Shown one piece after another: positions 10,265 through 17,997 of a DNA stretch of 64,000 nt. This DNA comes from an uncultured Collinsella sp. GTDB taxonomy: Bacteria > Actinomycetota > Coriobacteriia > Coriobacteriales > Coriobacteriaceae. Under the pieces are notes generated by a model. The model was not told where the DNA came from. It worked only from the letters and a program-made list of their open reading frames with translations, and searched no databases. Positions within the stretch are counted from its first letter, which is position 1, and each line of letters opens with the position of its first letter. Made by a program: the position numbers and the translations under genes. The DNA lies in assembly GCA_900544875.1 (NCBI GenBank), contig UQWS01000001.1, forward strand, positions 186,001 through 250,000. Direction: 5' to 3'.

Positions 10265-10308
10265 GATGTTCTCCTCTCAAACGCGACTGGTGATGTACTT
10301 CATTTATC

Positions 10309-10336
10309 AGTATAGATTCTCAATAATATAATGCAA
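10309..10336 (-). promoter_or_regulatory. Promoter of the rubredoxin gene
   Basis: On the minus strand TTGCAT (10331-10336) and TATACT (10309-10314) are separated by 16 bp in an AT-rich stretch, 45 bp before the start codon. The match to a housekeeping promoter is good. Confidence 0.65.
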
Positions 10337-10353
10337 GTATTTTTAAAACATTT

Positions 10354-10857
10354 CTAGCCTTGATACGAGGACGCCTTCGGAGGCGTCTTGCCCTTCAGGA
10401 CCTTATGGTAGTAATCGTAGGTGAGCGGCGTCTCGTCACTCAAGCGCTCGGCATCCTCGACCTCGCCGATAAACAGTAGATGCGTGCCAACATCCACAGT
10501 GTCGATCAAATGGCAGCTAAACAGGGCCGCCGCGTGCTCGGGCACATAGGGCATGCCCAGAGCCGTCTCGCGGGTCTCGTATTTGGCAAACTTGTCATAA
10601 TCGCTGCTGGTGCGGAACCCAAAGTTACCGATGTAGAGCATATCGGCGGTCTGATCGATCACGGTCAGCGCGAACGCTTTGGCCGAAGCGATGACGCCCG
10701 AGGTGACGTTGTCCTTGTTCACGGCAACCGAAATGCGCGGCGGCATGGACGTCACCTGCACCGCAGTGTTGATGACGCAGCCGGCGCGCAGCCCGTCTGC
10801 CGCGGCGCTCACCACGTACAGACCGCTCGGCATGGTAAAGAACGCAGTTTTGTCCAT
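10354..10857 (-). CDS. Flavin reductase-like domain protein (FMN-binding), 167 aa
   Basis: The protein has the flavin reductase-like fold of the DIM6/NTAB group: MPSGLYVVSA near the N-terminus, the PPRISVAVNK segment that contacts FMN at about residue 50, and the 'AFALTVI' and 'HLIDTVDVGTHLLFIGEVEDAE' strands. Such proteins reduce or bind FMN; several are the N-terminal domain of Hrb or of NADH-dependent flavin oxidoreductases. The ATG at 10857 is chosen for the AGGGGAG site upstream and because the product then begins at the family's usual N-terminus; the longer frame to 11046 reads through a promoter and a repeat. It lies 89 bp upstream of the rubredoxin gene on the same strand. Confidence 0.85.
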   Translation of the reverse strand: MDKTAFFTMPSGLYVVSAAADGLRAGCVINTAVQVTSMPPRISVAVNKDNVTSGVIASAKAFALTVIDQTADMLYIGNFGFRTSSDYDKFAKYETRETALGMPYVPEHAAALFSCHLIDTVDVGTHLLFIGEVEDAERLSDETPLTYDYYHKVLKGKTPPKASSYQG

Positions 10858-10939
10858 AACAATCACTCCCCTAACCCGGGTTGGAACCTCATGGATGTAT
10901 GTACCCACAAAAAAGGCGGCGCCCACAACGGACACCACC

Positions 10940-10967
10940 TTTGAGACATATGTGTCAAAACAGTATA
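10940..10967 (-). promoter_or_regulatory. Candidate promoter/operator of the flavin reductase-like gene
   Basis: A 20-bp near-perfect palindrome, TTTGAGACATATGTGTCAAA (10940-10959, one mismatched pair), lies just downstream of a -10-like TATACT on the minus strand (10962-10967), where it would cover the transcription start. No good -35 is visible. The arrangement suggests a repressor-controlled promoter, for example redox or peroxide sensing; the regulator is unknown. Confidence 0.45.
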
Positions 10968-10986
10968 AGCAAGATGAGACGCCCGC

Positions 10987-11053
10987 AGTTGCGGTGAAAT
11001 AAGGACTGAATAGCCCCTCAAACAGGCAAAACAGTCCGTATTCCACCGTAACT
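10987..11053. repeat. Hairpin repeat family 2, copy A
   Basis: The arms AGTTGCGGTGAAATA (10987-11001) and its inverse (11039-11053) match at 13 of 15 positions, and an inner GGACTG/CAGTCC pair extends the stem. The copy ends 12 bp from the smpB stop codon. Two closely related copies are at 59062-59128 and 60573-60638, in the same position after other genes. Confidence 0.85.
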
Positions 11054-11065
11054 TATACAGAACGC

Positions 11066-11536
11066 CTAGCGATTGCGCTCCTTGAGGGCGCGGTCGATCT
11101 CGCGCTGGACATCGCGCTTGGCCATATCCTCGCGCTTGTCGTAAAGCTTCTTGCCGCGGCCTAGGCCCAGCAGCAGCTTTACGCGGCCGTCGGTATTAAA
11201 GTAGAGCTCCAGCGGCACCAGCGCATAGCCGCGGTTGCGAAGTTTGCCGTCAAGAAAGTCGATCTCCTTGCGGTGCAGCAGCAGACGGCGCCGACGGTCG
11301 GGATCGCGATTCCACACGCCACCATGGCTATAAGGGTGGATATGCAGGCCGACGAGCCAGCACTCCCCACCACGAATCAGTGCGAAGGTATCGGTAATCT
11401 GGCACGCGCGCTCGCGAATCGACTTGACCTCGGTACCGCTCAGCTCAATACCGCACTCAAACGTCTCATCGATAAAGTACTCGTGATGTGCCGAGCGATT
11501 CTTGGAAATGAGCTTGCGCTCGCGCTTACTGGGCAT
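11066..11536 (-). CDS. smpB: SsrA-binding protein SmpB
   Basis: A 156-aa protein with the family sequence FECGIELSGTEVKSIRE near residue 25, ALVPLELYFNTDGRVKLLLGLGRGKKLYDKRED in the second half and a basic C-terminal tail. It binds tmRNA and brings it to stalled ribosomes for trans-translation. The ATG at 11536 follows AAGGAGG and overlaps the last 11 bp of the upstream TPR gene, so the two are coupled. The longer frame to 11677 lies wholly within the upstream gene in another frame and is not used. RNase R, a trans-translation partner, is encoded 3.3 kb away on the same strand. No tmRNA gene was seen in the window. Confidence 0.96.
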   Translation of the reverse strand: MPSKRERKLISKNRSAHHEYFIDETFECGIELSGTEVKSIRERACQITDTFALIRGGECWLVGLHIHPYSHGGVWNRDPDRRRRLLLHRKEIDFLDGKLRNRGYALVPLELYFNTDGRVKLLLGLGRGKKLYDKREDMAKRDVQREIDRALKERNR

Positions 11537-12443
11537 CGCCGGCCTCCTTGGCGCCATCGGCGTTTGAACCCGCAGCCTCGCGCTTTGCCCTGCGCTCGGC
11601 ATTAAGCTCGGCATCGCTCTCGCGCACCAGCTTGATAATCGCCGCGCATGCCTCCTCGCCCACCAGGTCGCGGGCACGGACCGTCAGACGCGTAGCCTCC
11701 TGCTTGTCGCCGTCGCTTGCAGCATCGGTCGCGCACATGATCAGGCAGATGGCGATCTCGGCCGAAGGCGAGGTCGGCACGCCCTGCAGGGCGAGCTCAC
11801 CCATCACATGGTCGTCACTCTCGTCCGCGGCATCCGGATAGGTGGTATGGATCTTGTTGAGCAGGCGCGTCGTATGCGCATCATTGGGCGCCAGGCGCAG
11901 CGCCAGACGCGCGCAGCCCACGGCTGCCGAAATGTTCTCGGTCTCGGGCTCCAAGAAGTACTGACCCAAGTTGGTGTAGGCACGTGCGGCGCACTTACCG
12001 TCGCTCGCGCGCTCCAGCACCGAGAACGAGAGCGATGCCCACTCCTGCTTGTCCTCGAGCGCGCGGAACAGCTCGGCCAAGTCCAAGCGATAGTTGCAGT
12101 TCATGGGATCCCAACGCACGGCCTGCATCAGGGCATTCCGAGCACTCACATAATCCTGCTGGCGAATGTAGGCAAACGCCATGTCGGAGTACAGGCGGTC
12201 AAAGGGAACCTCGACCTGCACCAGCTCGCGCGGATCCTTCTCCACGCGGCGATAGGCCAGGCGCTCAAACTTGCTGTCGAAGCTAAAGTACTGGCGCTTC
12301 TCCTCCGTCTTGCACTCAGCGTCGATATACTCCTCGGCGAGCTCCACCAGACGCTCAAGCAGCGGCGTCGCCGTAGCCAGGTCGCCCTGCGCCAGATAGT
12401 TCTCGGCATACGTGATGTCTTCCAAGCTGATAGGCAGGTCCAT
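11526..12443 (-). CDS. TPR-repeat protein, 305 aa, upstream of smpB
   Basis: The protein is mostly helical with tetratricopeptide-like repeats: DITYAENYLAQGDLATATPLLERLVELAEEY at the N-terminus, then RLYSDMAFAYIRQQDYVSARNALMQAVRWDP around residues 83-115, and ARAYTNLGQYFLEPETENISAAVGCARLALRLAP around 155-190. The C-terminus is charged and Ala-rich. It has no signal peptide. TPR proteins mediate protein contacts; the partner is unknown. It overlaps smpB by 11 bp, so the two are coexpressed, but no link to trans-translation is established. Confidence 0.85.
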   Translation of the reverse strand: MDLPISLEDITYAENYLAQGDLATATPLLERLVELAEEYIDAECKTEEKRQYFSFDSKFERLAYRRVEKDPRELVQVEVPFDRLYSDMAFAYIRQQDYVSARNALMQAVRWDPMNCNYRLDLAELFRALEDKQEWASLSFSVLERASDGKCAARAYTNLGQYFLEPETENISAAVGCARLALRLAPNDAHTTRLLNKIHTTYPDAADESDDHVMGELALQGVPTSPSAEIAICLIMCATDAASDGDKQEATRLTVRARDLVGEEACAAIIKLVRESDAELNAERRAKREAAGSNADGAKEAGDAQ

Positions 12444-12502
12444 GACAACTCCTCGGTCCGGGCGGCAGACTCAACGCGCGCCTTAAATATCGGTCAATAC
12501 AC

Positions 12503-12530
12503 AAAACCCGGGTCTCTTACGAGGCCCGGG
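12503..12530 (-). terminator. Terminator after the tRNA pair
   Basis: On the minus strand a CCCGGG stem with a CCTCGTAAGAGA loop is followed by TTTTG, 11 bp after the CCA end of tRNA-Glu. Confidence 0.75.
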
Positions 12531-12540
12531 CGTTCAATTT

Positions 12541-12617
12541 TGGTAGCCCGTACCAGATTCGAACTGGTGATCTCCGCCTTGAGAGGGCGGCGTCCTAAAC
12601 CGCTAGACGAACGGGCC
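12541..12617 (-). tRNA. tRNA-Glu (anticodon CTC)
   Basis: The cloverleaf can be drawn by hand. The acceptor GGCCCGT pairs with ACGGGCT, the anticodon stem CCGCC/GGCGG encloses the loop CTCTCAA (anticodon CTC, codon GAG), and the T arm contains GTTCGAATC. The 3' CCA is encoded. It follows tRNA-Gln by 17 bp in one transcript. Confidence 0.92.
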
Positions 12618-12634
12618 ATATGTAGCAAATGCAA

Positions 12635-12708
12635 TGGCTGGGATGGAGGGAGTCGAACCCCCATTGACGGAACCAGAATCCGCTGTCCTGCCATTAGACG
12701 ACATCCCA
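12635..12708 (-). tRNA. tRNA-Gln (anticodon CTG)
   Basis: The acceptor TGGGATG pairs with CATCCCA, the anticodon loop TTCTGGT carries CTG (codon CAG), the T arm contains GTTCGACTC, and CCA is encoded. It is first in the two-tRNA unit. Confidence 0.92.
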
Positions 12709-12752
12709 ATGACTGCATCGCTGCGCTCGGCTGTGCCTTTGCGCAAGAAAGA

Positions 12753-12781
12753 AATATACGGGAAGTCCGGCCGTGACGCAA
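12753..12781 (-). promoter_or_regulatory. Promoter of the tRNA-Gln/tRNA-Glu unit
   Basis: TTGCGT (12776-12781) and TATATT (12753-12758) on the minus strand are spaced by 17 bp, about 45 bp before the first tRNA. Confidence 0.65.
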
Positions 12782-12974
12782 GCCCCAATTTTGACTTTTT
12801 TGAAATTCAGTCAAATACGGCCGACACGTGAAGGACCTGTGAAGTCGACCGCTGCACACGAAGGGCAAAACGCCGCGAGCGGTAGCCGTCAACCGTTGGC
12901 AGATTCTACCGCGAAAACGATAGCACCAGGCAACACAATCGAAGTATCAATGATCACGTAGATATCGAGGCGCC

Positions 12975-13385
12975 ATGGACGAAGAGCTTGATTACCTATG
13001 GGAGACCCTGGGCCTCGAGATCACTGCTGACCTTTGGCCCGAACGGGACAAAATCCATCCCACCCTGCGCCCCGCCATCACGGTGATGCAGGCAAAATAC
13101 CGCCGTGCATCCTTTTTGATCATGCGGATGTCATGGCACGCGGGACTCCCCGACCTTAAGCGAATCCAGGCAAGCCTCGTCGAGCTGTCCGGTATGCCGA
13201 CTGTCATATCCGAGGCGCACCTGGAGCAGCGCCAACGCGAGCGACTGCAACAGCAGCGGATTCCCTTTATCTGCCCCGGTGTTCAGGCATATCTGCCCTT
13301 TATGGACGAGGAGTACTGGAGCGGCAAGCCCAACAAGCACGTAAAGGTCTACGGTCCGCACGAATGGGCACAGCTCAAGGATTGA
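12975..13385 (+). CDS. Hypothetical protein, 136 aa
   Basis: The ATG at 12975 has a weak GAGG five bases upstream. The product is soluble and charged, helical in the middle (RRASFLIMRMSWHAGLPDLKRIQASL) and ends with a distinctive proline/aromatic segment, RIPFICPGVQAYLPFMDEEYW. I do not recognise it with confidence. No mobile-element signature is visible. It stands alone on the plus strand between the tRNAs and an ArsC-like gene transcribed towards it. Confidence 0.65.
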   Translation: MDEELDYLWETLGLEITADLWPERDKIHPTLRPAITVMQAKYRRASFLIMRMSWHAGLPDLKRIQASLVELSGMPTVISEAHLEQRQRERLQQQRIPFICPGVQAYLPFMDEEYWSGKPNKHVKVYGPHEWAQLKD

Positions 13386-13457
13386 GCCGAGCGAGCCCTC
13401 CGATGGAAAACACGTCCCACCCCGAGCGCTCAAAACGGGTCGCACTTTCCGCAGCCG

Positions 13458-13817
13458 CTACAGCAGCGCCTCGGTCCAAGCTGCTTCCCTAAAGCCGGGA
13501 ATCGCAAAGTCGTCGCCCACCAACAGCGGACGCTTAACCAGCATGCCGTCGGTCGCCAACAGCTCGTAGCACTCCCGATCCGTCATGCCCGCATCTAGAC
13601 GCGCCTTCAGGCCCAGCTCTCGATATTTCATGCCCGACGAATTAAAGAAGCGCCGCACCGGCAGTCCCGAACGAGCAATCCAGGTCGCAAGCTCATCAGC
13701 CGTGGGATTGTCCAAAACGATATCGCGGTCGATATACTCTACCCCGTGTTCGTCCAGCCATGCCTTGGCCTTCTTACAGGTCGAGCACTTGGGATATTCA
13801 ACAAACAGTACGGTCAT
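13458..13817 (-). CDS. ArsC/Spx-family thioredoxin-fold protein, 119 aa
   Basis: The sequence has the ArsC/Spx fold: an N-terminal strand, then YPKCSTCKKAKAWLDEHGVEY with a CxxC motif at about residues 10-13, ending PLLVGDDFAIPGFREAAWTEAL. Members are arsenate reductases, YffB-like proteins or Spx-type RNA polymerase regulators. The CxxC and the absence of ars genes nearby do not settle which. The ATG at 13817 follows GGAGG; the longer frame lacks a ribosome binding site. It is a single gene. Confidence 0.85.
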   Translation of the reverse strand: MTVLFVEYPKCSTCKKAKAWLDEHGVEYIDRDIVLDNPTADELATWIARSGLPVRRFFNSSGMKYRELGLKARLDAGMTDRECYELLATDGMLVKRPLLVGDDFAIPGFREAAWTEALL

Positions 13818-14022
13818 GGGAATCCTCCGAATATAGATCGGCCAACGCAGGCACACGCCACACGAGGCGCCTTCGCATGATGGGCCAATTGTAGCCCACG
13901 GGTCACACGCTAAACGAACCGTACCCCAAAGCCTCGTTTAACAAACGGCAACAGCTCCTTTAACAGAATGGTTACCGATTCAGTCTCGCATGAGCGCCAA
14001 TAGGGCGGGTAGCGCGGCGCCT

Positions 14023-14628
14023 CTACCCCGCCTCGCGCATCCAGCGATCGAACGTCCCCACGCACACGCCCAGGCACTTTGCTGCCTGGCTGCGGGTAAT
14101 ATCGCCTGCCTCATAGCTATCGCGCACCAGCTCAAACTGAGGAGGGCACGGCTTGCGAGGTCGACCGAAACGAACCCCTCGCGCCCGCGCCGCTGCAATT
14201 CCCTCCGCCTGGCGCCGATGGATATTCTCGCGCTCCACCTGCGCCACGTAGCTCAGCAGTTGCAGCACAATATCGGCAATCAGGGTGTTGGTCACATCCG
14301 GCGTGCCGCTGGCCCTGGCGCGCGTGTCAAGCAATGGCATGTCCAACACCACAATGGCAACCCCGAGCTCCTTGGTAATGCGTCGCCATTCCTCAAGAAT
14401 CTCGGAGTAATTACGACCAAGTCGGTCGATAGAAAGCACCACTAGCACGTCCCCGTCTCCCAGGACGTGCAGCAGCTCGCGATAACGCGGTCGATCGAAG
14501 TCCTTGCCGCTCGCATGGTCGGCATAAATATTCGCCGAGCCCACGCCATAGGCGCCCAGCGCATCCAGCTGCCGATTAAGATTCTGATCGCGCGAACTCA
14601 CCCGCGCATAACCATACACCGTCGCCAT
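14023..14628 (-). CDS. Serine recombinase (resolvase/invertase family), 201 aa
   Basis: The N-terminal catalytic domain opens with YGYARVSSRDQN (catalytic Ser at about residue 9 or 10) and includes DRPRYRELL, LSIDRLGRNYSEI and a long helix, QLLSYVAQVERENIHRRQAEGI. A short helix-turn-helix follows (RSQAAKCLGVCVGTFDRWM). The length fits resolvases or DNA invertases rather than large serine integrases. The ATG at 14628 is used because homologues begin there. No transposase or obvious invertible segment is next to it. A short hairpin repeat (14648-14686) lies 20 bp upstream. It could be a transposon remnant or an orphan invertase. Confidence 0.9.
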   Translation of the reverse strand: MATVYGYARVSSRDQNLNRQLDALGAYGVGSANIYADHASGKDFDRPRYRELLHVLGDGDVLVVLSIDRLGRNYSEILEEWRRITKELGVAIVVLDMPLLDTRARASGTPDVTNTLIADIVLQLLSYVAQVERENIHRRQAEGIAAARARGVRFGRPRKPCPPQFELVRDSYEAGDITRSQAAKCLGVCVGTFDRWMREAG

Positions 14629-14647
14629 CTCATCCCCGCTTTCTTGT

Positions 14648-14686
14648 AAACCTGCCAAAAAGGGACAGGTTTATTTTGGTAGGTTT
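14648..14686. repeat. Hairpin repeat family 3, copy 1
   Basis: AAACCTGCCAAAA (14648-14660) is inverted at 14674-14686 with one mismatch, around a short GGGACAGGTTTA centre. The same core recurs at 26777-26807 upstream of secA. It lies just upstream of the serine recombinase. Confidence 0.75.
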
Positions 14687-14805
14687 TACCTCTCCAATAG
14701 CAGGCAAGCAGGCGGCCGAGCAGACGGCAAGATAGCCACGATTCAAATGCGAAGGGCGGTCCCGAAAGGCCGCTCTCCGCCCCCACACCATGAGTCGGAA
14801 TTTGG

Positions 14806-16941
14806 CTAATGGATAAGCTTAAAGTCCAAGTGCCCGCGCGTGGTATTGACGCGTGAGACCTCGATGATCACACGCTGCCCCAGTTCATAGCGGGTCCCCG
14901 TGTCGACACCTGTGAGCGTGAGCGCGTCCTCGTCAAACTCGAACCACTCGTTGCCCAGGCTCTTGATCGAAACCAAGCCTTCGACCTGTGTCAGGTCCAA
15001 GCGTACGAACAGGCCCATACTGCTGACCCATGAGACCGTTCCGGCATAGCGCTCGCCCAGGCGATCCTCATAGTACTGGGCAATCTTAATCTTTTGCGTC
15101 GCATGGCTGGCGGCATCGGCCGCACGCTCCGCATCGCTGCACGCACGGCAAATCTGCGGCAGAATGCGCGGCAGCGACTCGCGACCTTTGCCGATGAGCC
15201 GCGGCGTGCGCACCAAGGCGTCCTTGCCGCCGAGCTGCTCATAGGCCAACTGCAGTTTGAGCACGCGGTGCACCACCAGATCGGGATAGCGACGGATGGG
15301 ACTCGTAAAGTGACAGTAGCACGACGCGGCGAGCGCAAAGTGGCCCTCGTTGCGCGGCTTGTACAGCGCACGCTGCATGCTGCGCAGAAGCAGCGTGTTG
15401 ACGAGCGGTGCGCTTGCCGTACCGGCGGCAGCATCAACTGCAGCCTGCAGCTCATCGGGACTCCCCAGGGCAATACCGGCAGCACGGCGATCGTCGATGA
15501 TGCCCAGCTGCGCCAGCGCAACGGCGGCACCGTGCAGGCTATCGGGGCTCGGATCCTCATGCACGCGATAGCAGGCCTCGATATCACGGTCTGCCAGCCA
15601 CTCTGCAACGCACTCGTTGGCGAGCAGCATGGCTTCCTCGATAAGCGACGTGGCACACGAACGCTCACGCGCCACAATCTGCACGGGTACTCCGTCCTCG
15701 TCCAATAGAGCGCGAATCTCGGCCGTGTCAAAATCGACTGAGCCGCGGGCACGACGAATACGACGGCGAAGTTCGGCGAGTTCGTTGGCGGCGACAAGGA
15801 AATCGCCGAGGTCGACGTTATAGCCGCGAGCAGTTTCCTCGCACGCAAGACCGCGCTCAAGCGCCTCCTCGCGCGAGGCCTCAGCAGCCGCAACATCCTC
15901 AGCGGCGCCTTCCAGCACCGAATACTCAACCGCGTCGGCACGCACCAGCAGCGCCTCGGCGCCGTCATAGTCCATACGCACACGCGAGCGAATCACGCTG
16001 GGGTAAGGATCGTAATGCCGCACGCGACCCTGCGCATCGAGCTCAATGTCAACGGTAAACGCAAGACGGTCCTCGTCAGGGCGAAGCGAGCATAGGTCAT
16101 TAGACAGGCGCTCGGGCAGCATGGGAAGCACGCGATCGGCCAGATACACCGATGTCGTACGATGGCGAGCCTCAAGATCGATATGCCCGTCCCAAGCCAC
16201 ATAGTGAGAAACGTCAGCGATATGCACACCCAGCTTGTAGCCACCCTCGGGCGTGCGCTCAAGCGAAATGGCATCGTCAAAGTCGCGCGCGTCGACCGGG
16301 TCGATCGTGATGACAAAGCGGTCGCGCAGATCGCGGCGGAGCGGGTCCTTAAGCGCCGCGGACACATCGAGCGAAAGCCCCTCGGCCTCGTCCAGCGCGG
16401 CCTCGGGATAGCTATCGGTATAGCCGTAACGCGCCATCACGTATTGAACGCCCAAATCGGGCGCGTCATCTCCGCCAATGCGGCGTTCGATCGTCACGGT
16501 GCCCGATTCCAGGCGCGTCGGGTAGGTCAAAATGCGCGCGACAACGGCATCACCCGGGTGGACGCCCAGACGATCCGCCGAGGTATCCTCGGGCAGAATG
16601 AAGAAGTCGGCCTTCAGGCGCGAATCGAGCGGCTCGATCACACCGAGCGGACCAGCGGTCTGGTACGTACCCACCACGCTTATGGCTGCGCGCTCAACCA
16701 CGCCTTCGATCACGGCGCGCCGCTCACCGTGCGGGCTGTTCTTAATGCTCACGGCAACGGTATCGCCATCCATGATCTCGCGCTTACCGCGGCCCATAAC
16801 CTTGTAGTCGCCGCTCTCGGTTATGACATAGGCGCCATGCTCATGGAGCTGCACGCGCCCGGTCAGGCTCGGACGGCGTTCGCTGCGCACCGGCCCACGC
16901 TTATTGCGAGCACCGCGCTTATGCTTGTTATTGCGCCCCAT
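14806..16941 (-). CDS. rnr: Ribonuclease R
   Basis: A 711-aa 3'-to-5' exoribonuclease of the RNB family. The basic N-terminal tail (MGRNNKHKRGARNKRG) leads into cold-shock-like domains, and the catalytic aspartates lie in DPVDARDFDDA at residues 214-224. YCHFTSPIRRYPDL near 560 is typical of the active-site region, and an S1 domain closes the protein (RYAGTVSWVSSMGLFVRLD). It degrades structured RNA and, with SmpB and tmRNA, non-stop mRNA. The ATG at 16941 has GGAGG upstream. It sits downstream of ftsEX and upstream of smpB in the same orientation, an order common in Gram-positive bacteria. Confidence 0.96.
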   Translation of the reverse strand: MGRNNKHKRGARNKRGPVRSERRPSLTGRVQLHEHGAYVITESGDYKVMGRGKREIMDGDTVAVSIKNSPHGERRAVIEGVVERAAISVVGTYQTAGPLGVIEPLDSRLKADFFILPEDTSADRLGVHPGDAVVARILTYPTRLESGTVTIERRIGGDDAPDLGVQYVMARYGYTDSYPEAALDEAEGLSLDVSAALKDPLRRDLRDRFVITIDPVDARDFDDAISLERTPEGGYKLGVHIADVSHYVAWDGHIDLEARHRTTSVYLADRVLPMLPERLSNDLCSLRPDEDRLAFTVDIELDAQGRVRHYDPYPSVIRSRVRMDYDGAEALLVRADAVEYSVLEGAAEDVAAAEASREEALERGLACEETARGYNVDLGDFLVAANELAELRRRIRRARGSVDFDTAEIRALLDEDGVPVQIVARERSCATSLIEEAMLLANECVAEWLADRDIEACYRVHEDPSPDSLHGAAVALAQLGIIDDRRAAGIALGSPDELQAAVDAAAGTASAPLVNTLLLRSMQRALYKPRNEGHFALAASCYCHFTSPIRRYPDLVVHRVLKLQLAYEQLGGKDALVRTPRLIGKGRESLPRILPQICRACSDAERAADAASHATQKIKIAQYYEDRLGERYAGTVSWVSSMGLFVRLDLTQVEGLVSIKSLGNEWFEFDEDALTLTGVDTGTRYELGQRVIIEVSRVNTTRGHLDFKLIH

Positions 16942-17018
16942 GGCGCCTCCTTGCTATCGATGACGAACTCCAAAGAGTCTACCCAAATGATTCGCTTTCC
17001 TGCCGTCCCCTAGAGATC

Positions 17019-17052
17019 AAAAAACGGGCCGCCCCATAAGAGACGACCCGTT
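17019..17052 (-). terminator. Intrinsic terminator of ftsEX
   Basis: On the minus strand ACGGGTCGTC and GGCGGCCCGT form a stem followed by TTTTTT, 25 bp after the ftsX stop codon. Confidence 0.85.
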
Positions 17053-17076
17053 GGAAGGGATGAATTCCAGGCATGC

Positions 17077-17997
17077 CTACACGCGCAGGTAGCGGCGCAT
17101 GGCTATGGCAGAACCAAAGAGACCGATAATCACACCGACCAGAATCAGCGCAGCATAGGTCACCAGGTAGTACTGCATCGGCAGGGCAAACGACATCCAG
17201 CCGATGCTCTCCTGCAAACGCGGAATCATCAGATTGCGCAGCAGCTCCAGAACGCCGATGGAAAGCAGCGAGCCCAAAATGGCCTGCAGTACGCCCTCGG
17301 TGATAAACGGGCCGCGAATGAAGCCGTTGCTGGCGCCGACCAGACGCATAATCGCAATCTCACGACGACGCGCCGTGATGGACAGGCGAATCGTGTTGTT
17401 GATGAAGATGAATGCGATAAAGGTCAAAAGGCCAACGAGCACCACGGCGGCGATGCGGATGTAGTTGGTCACCTGGAACAGGCGGCTCACTTCCTCTTGG
17501 CCGTACAGCACGCTCGCGTTGACGTCGCCGTCATCCGCGATCTTCTGGAAGTCGGCGTTCTTCTTGAGCTTCTGGGCCGTGCTCTCGACCTTGGACGGAT
17601 CGTCCATCTCAATTGCAAACGAAGCCGGCAGCGGGTTCTGGCCATCGAGCGCGCTCATGGTGGCGTCGGCGTTGCCCGACATCTTGCTCGTATACTCGGC
17701 CAGCGCGTCGTCCTTGTCCTTGTACGTCACGGACTTGACGTTGCTCCACGTCTTGAGCTCAGCCTCAAAGGCCTGAACATCTGCCTGGTCGGCGTCATCG
17801 CTAATAAAGGCGTTGATGACAACCTGATCCTCGACGGTGCCGATCACGGAGTTCAGCATCGCGGAGCCCATGATGAACAGGCCGATGATAAACAGCGAAA
17901 GGAAGATCGTGATGACGGCGCCGAGCGAGGTAGTCCAGTTACGGAAGAAGTGACTGATTGCCTCTTTGAAGGGGTAGCCCACGTTAGTTGGTGCCAT
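17077..17997 (-). CDS. ftsX: Cell division ABC permease FtsX
   Basis: A 306-aa membrane protein with the FtsX layout. One membrane helix near the N-terminus (SLGAVITIFLSLFIIGLFIMG) is followed by an extracellular domain of about 120 residues (to about 175) and three more helices near residues 185-300. FtsEX couples ATP hydrolysis to activation of peptidoglycan hydrolases at the septum. Its start lies 14 bp inside the end of ftsE, as usual for this pair, with GGGGAGG upstream of the ATG. The external domain is where a hydrolase partner would bind; the partner is not in the window. Confidence 0.95.
   Translation of the reverse strand: MAPTNVGYPFKEAISHFFRNWTTSLGAVITIFLSLFIIGLFIMGSAMLNSVIGTVEDQVVINAFISDDADQADVQAFEAELKTWSNVKSVTYKDKDDALAEYTSKMSGNADATMSALDGQNPLPASFAIEMDDPSKVESTAQKLKKNADFQKIADDGDVNASVLYGQEEVSRLFQVTNYIRIAAVVLVGLLTFIAFIFINNTIRLSITARRREIAIMRLVGASNGFIRGPFITEGVLQAILGSLLSIGVLELLRNLMIPRLQESIGWMSFALPMQYYLVTYAALILVGVIIGLFGSAIAMRRYLRV

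Noticed and set aside
10858..11046. N-terminal extension of the flavin reductase-like protein
   Set aside because: The extension covers a palindrome, a -10-like element and a repeat copy; the ATG at 10857 has a good ribosome binding site and matches the family start.
12709..12974. A tmRNA gene near smpB
   Set aside because: No tRNA-like ends or tag-like reading frame could be drawn in this or other gaps near smpB.
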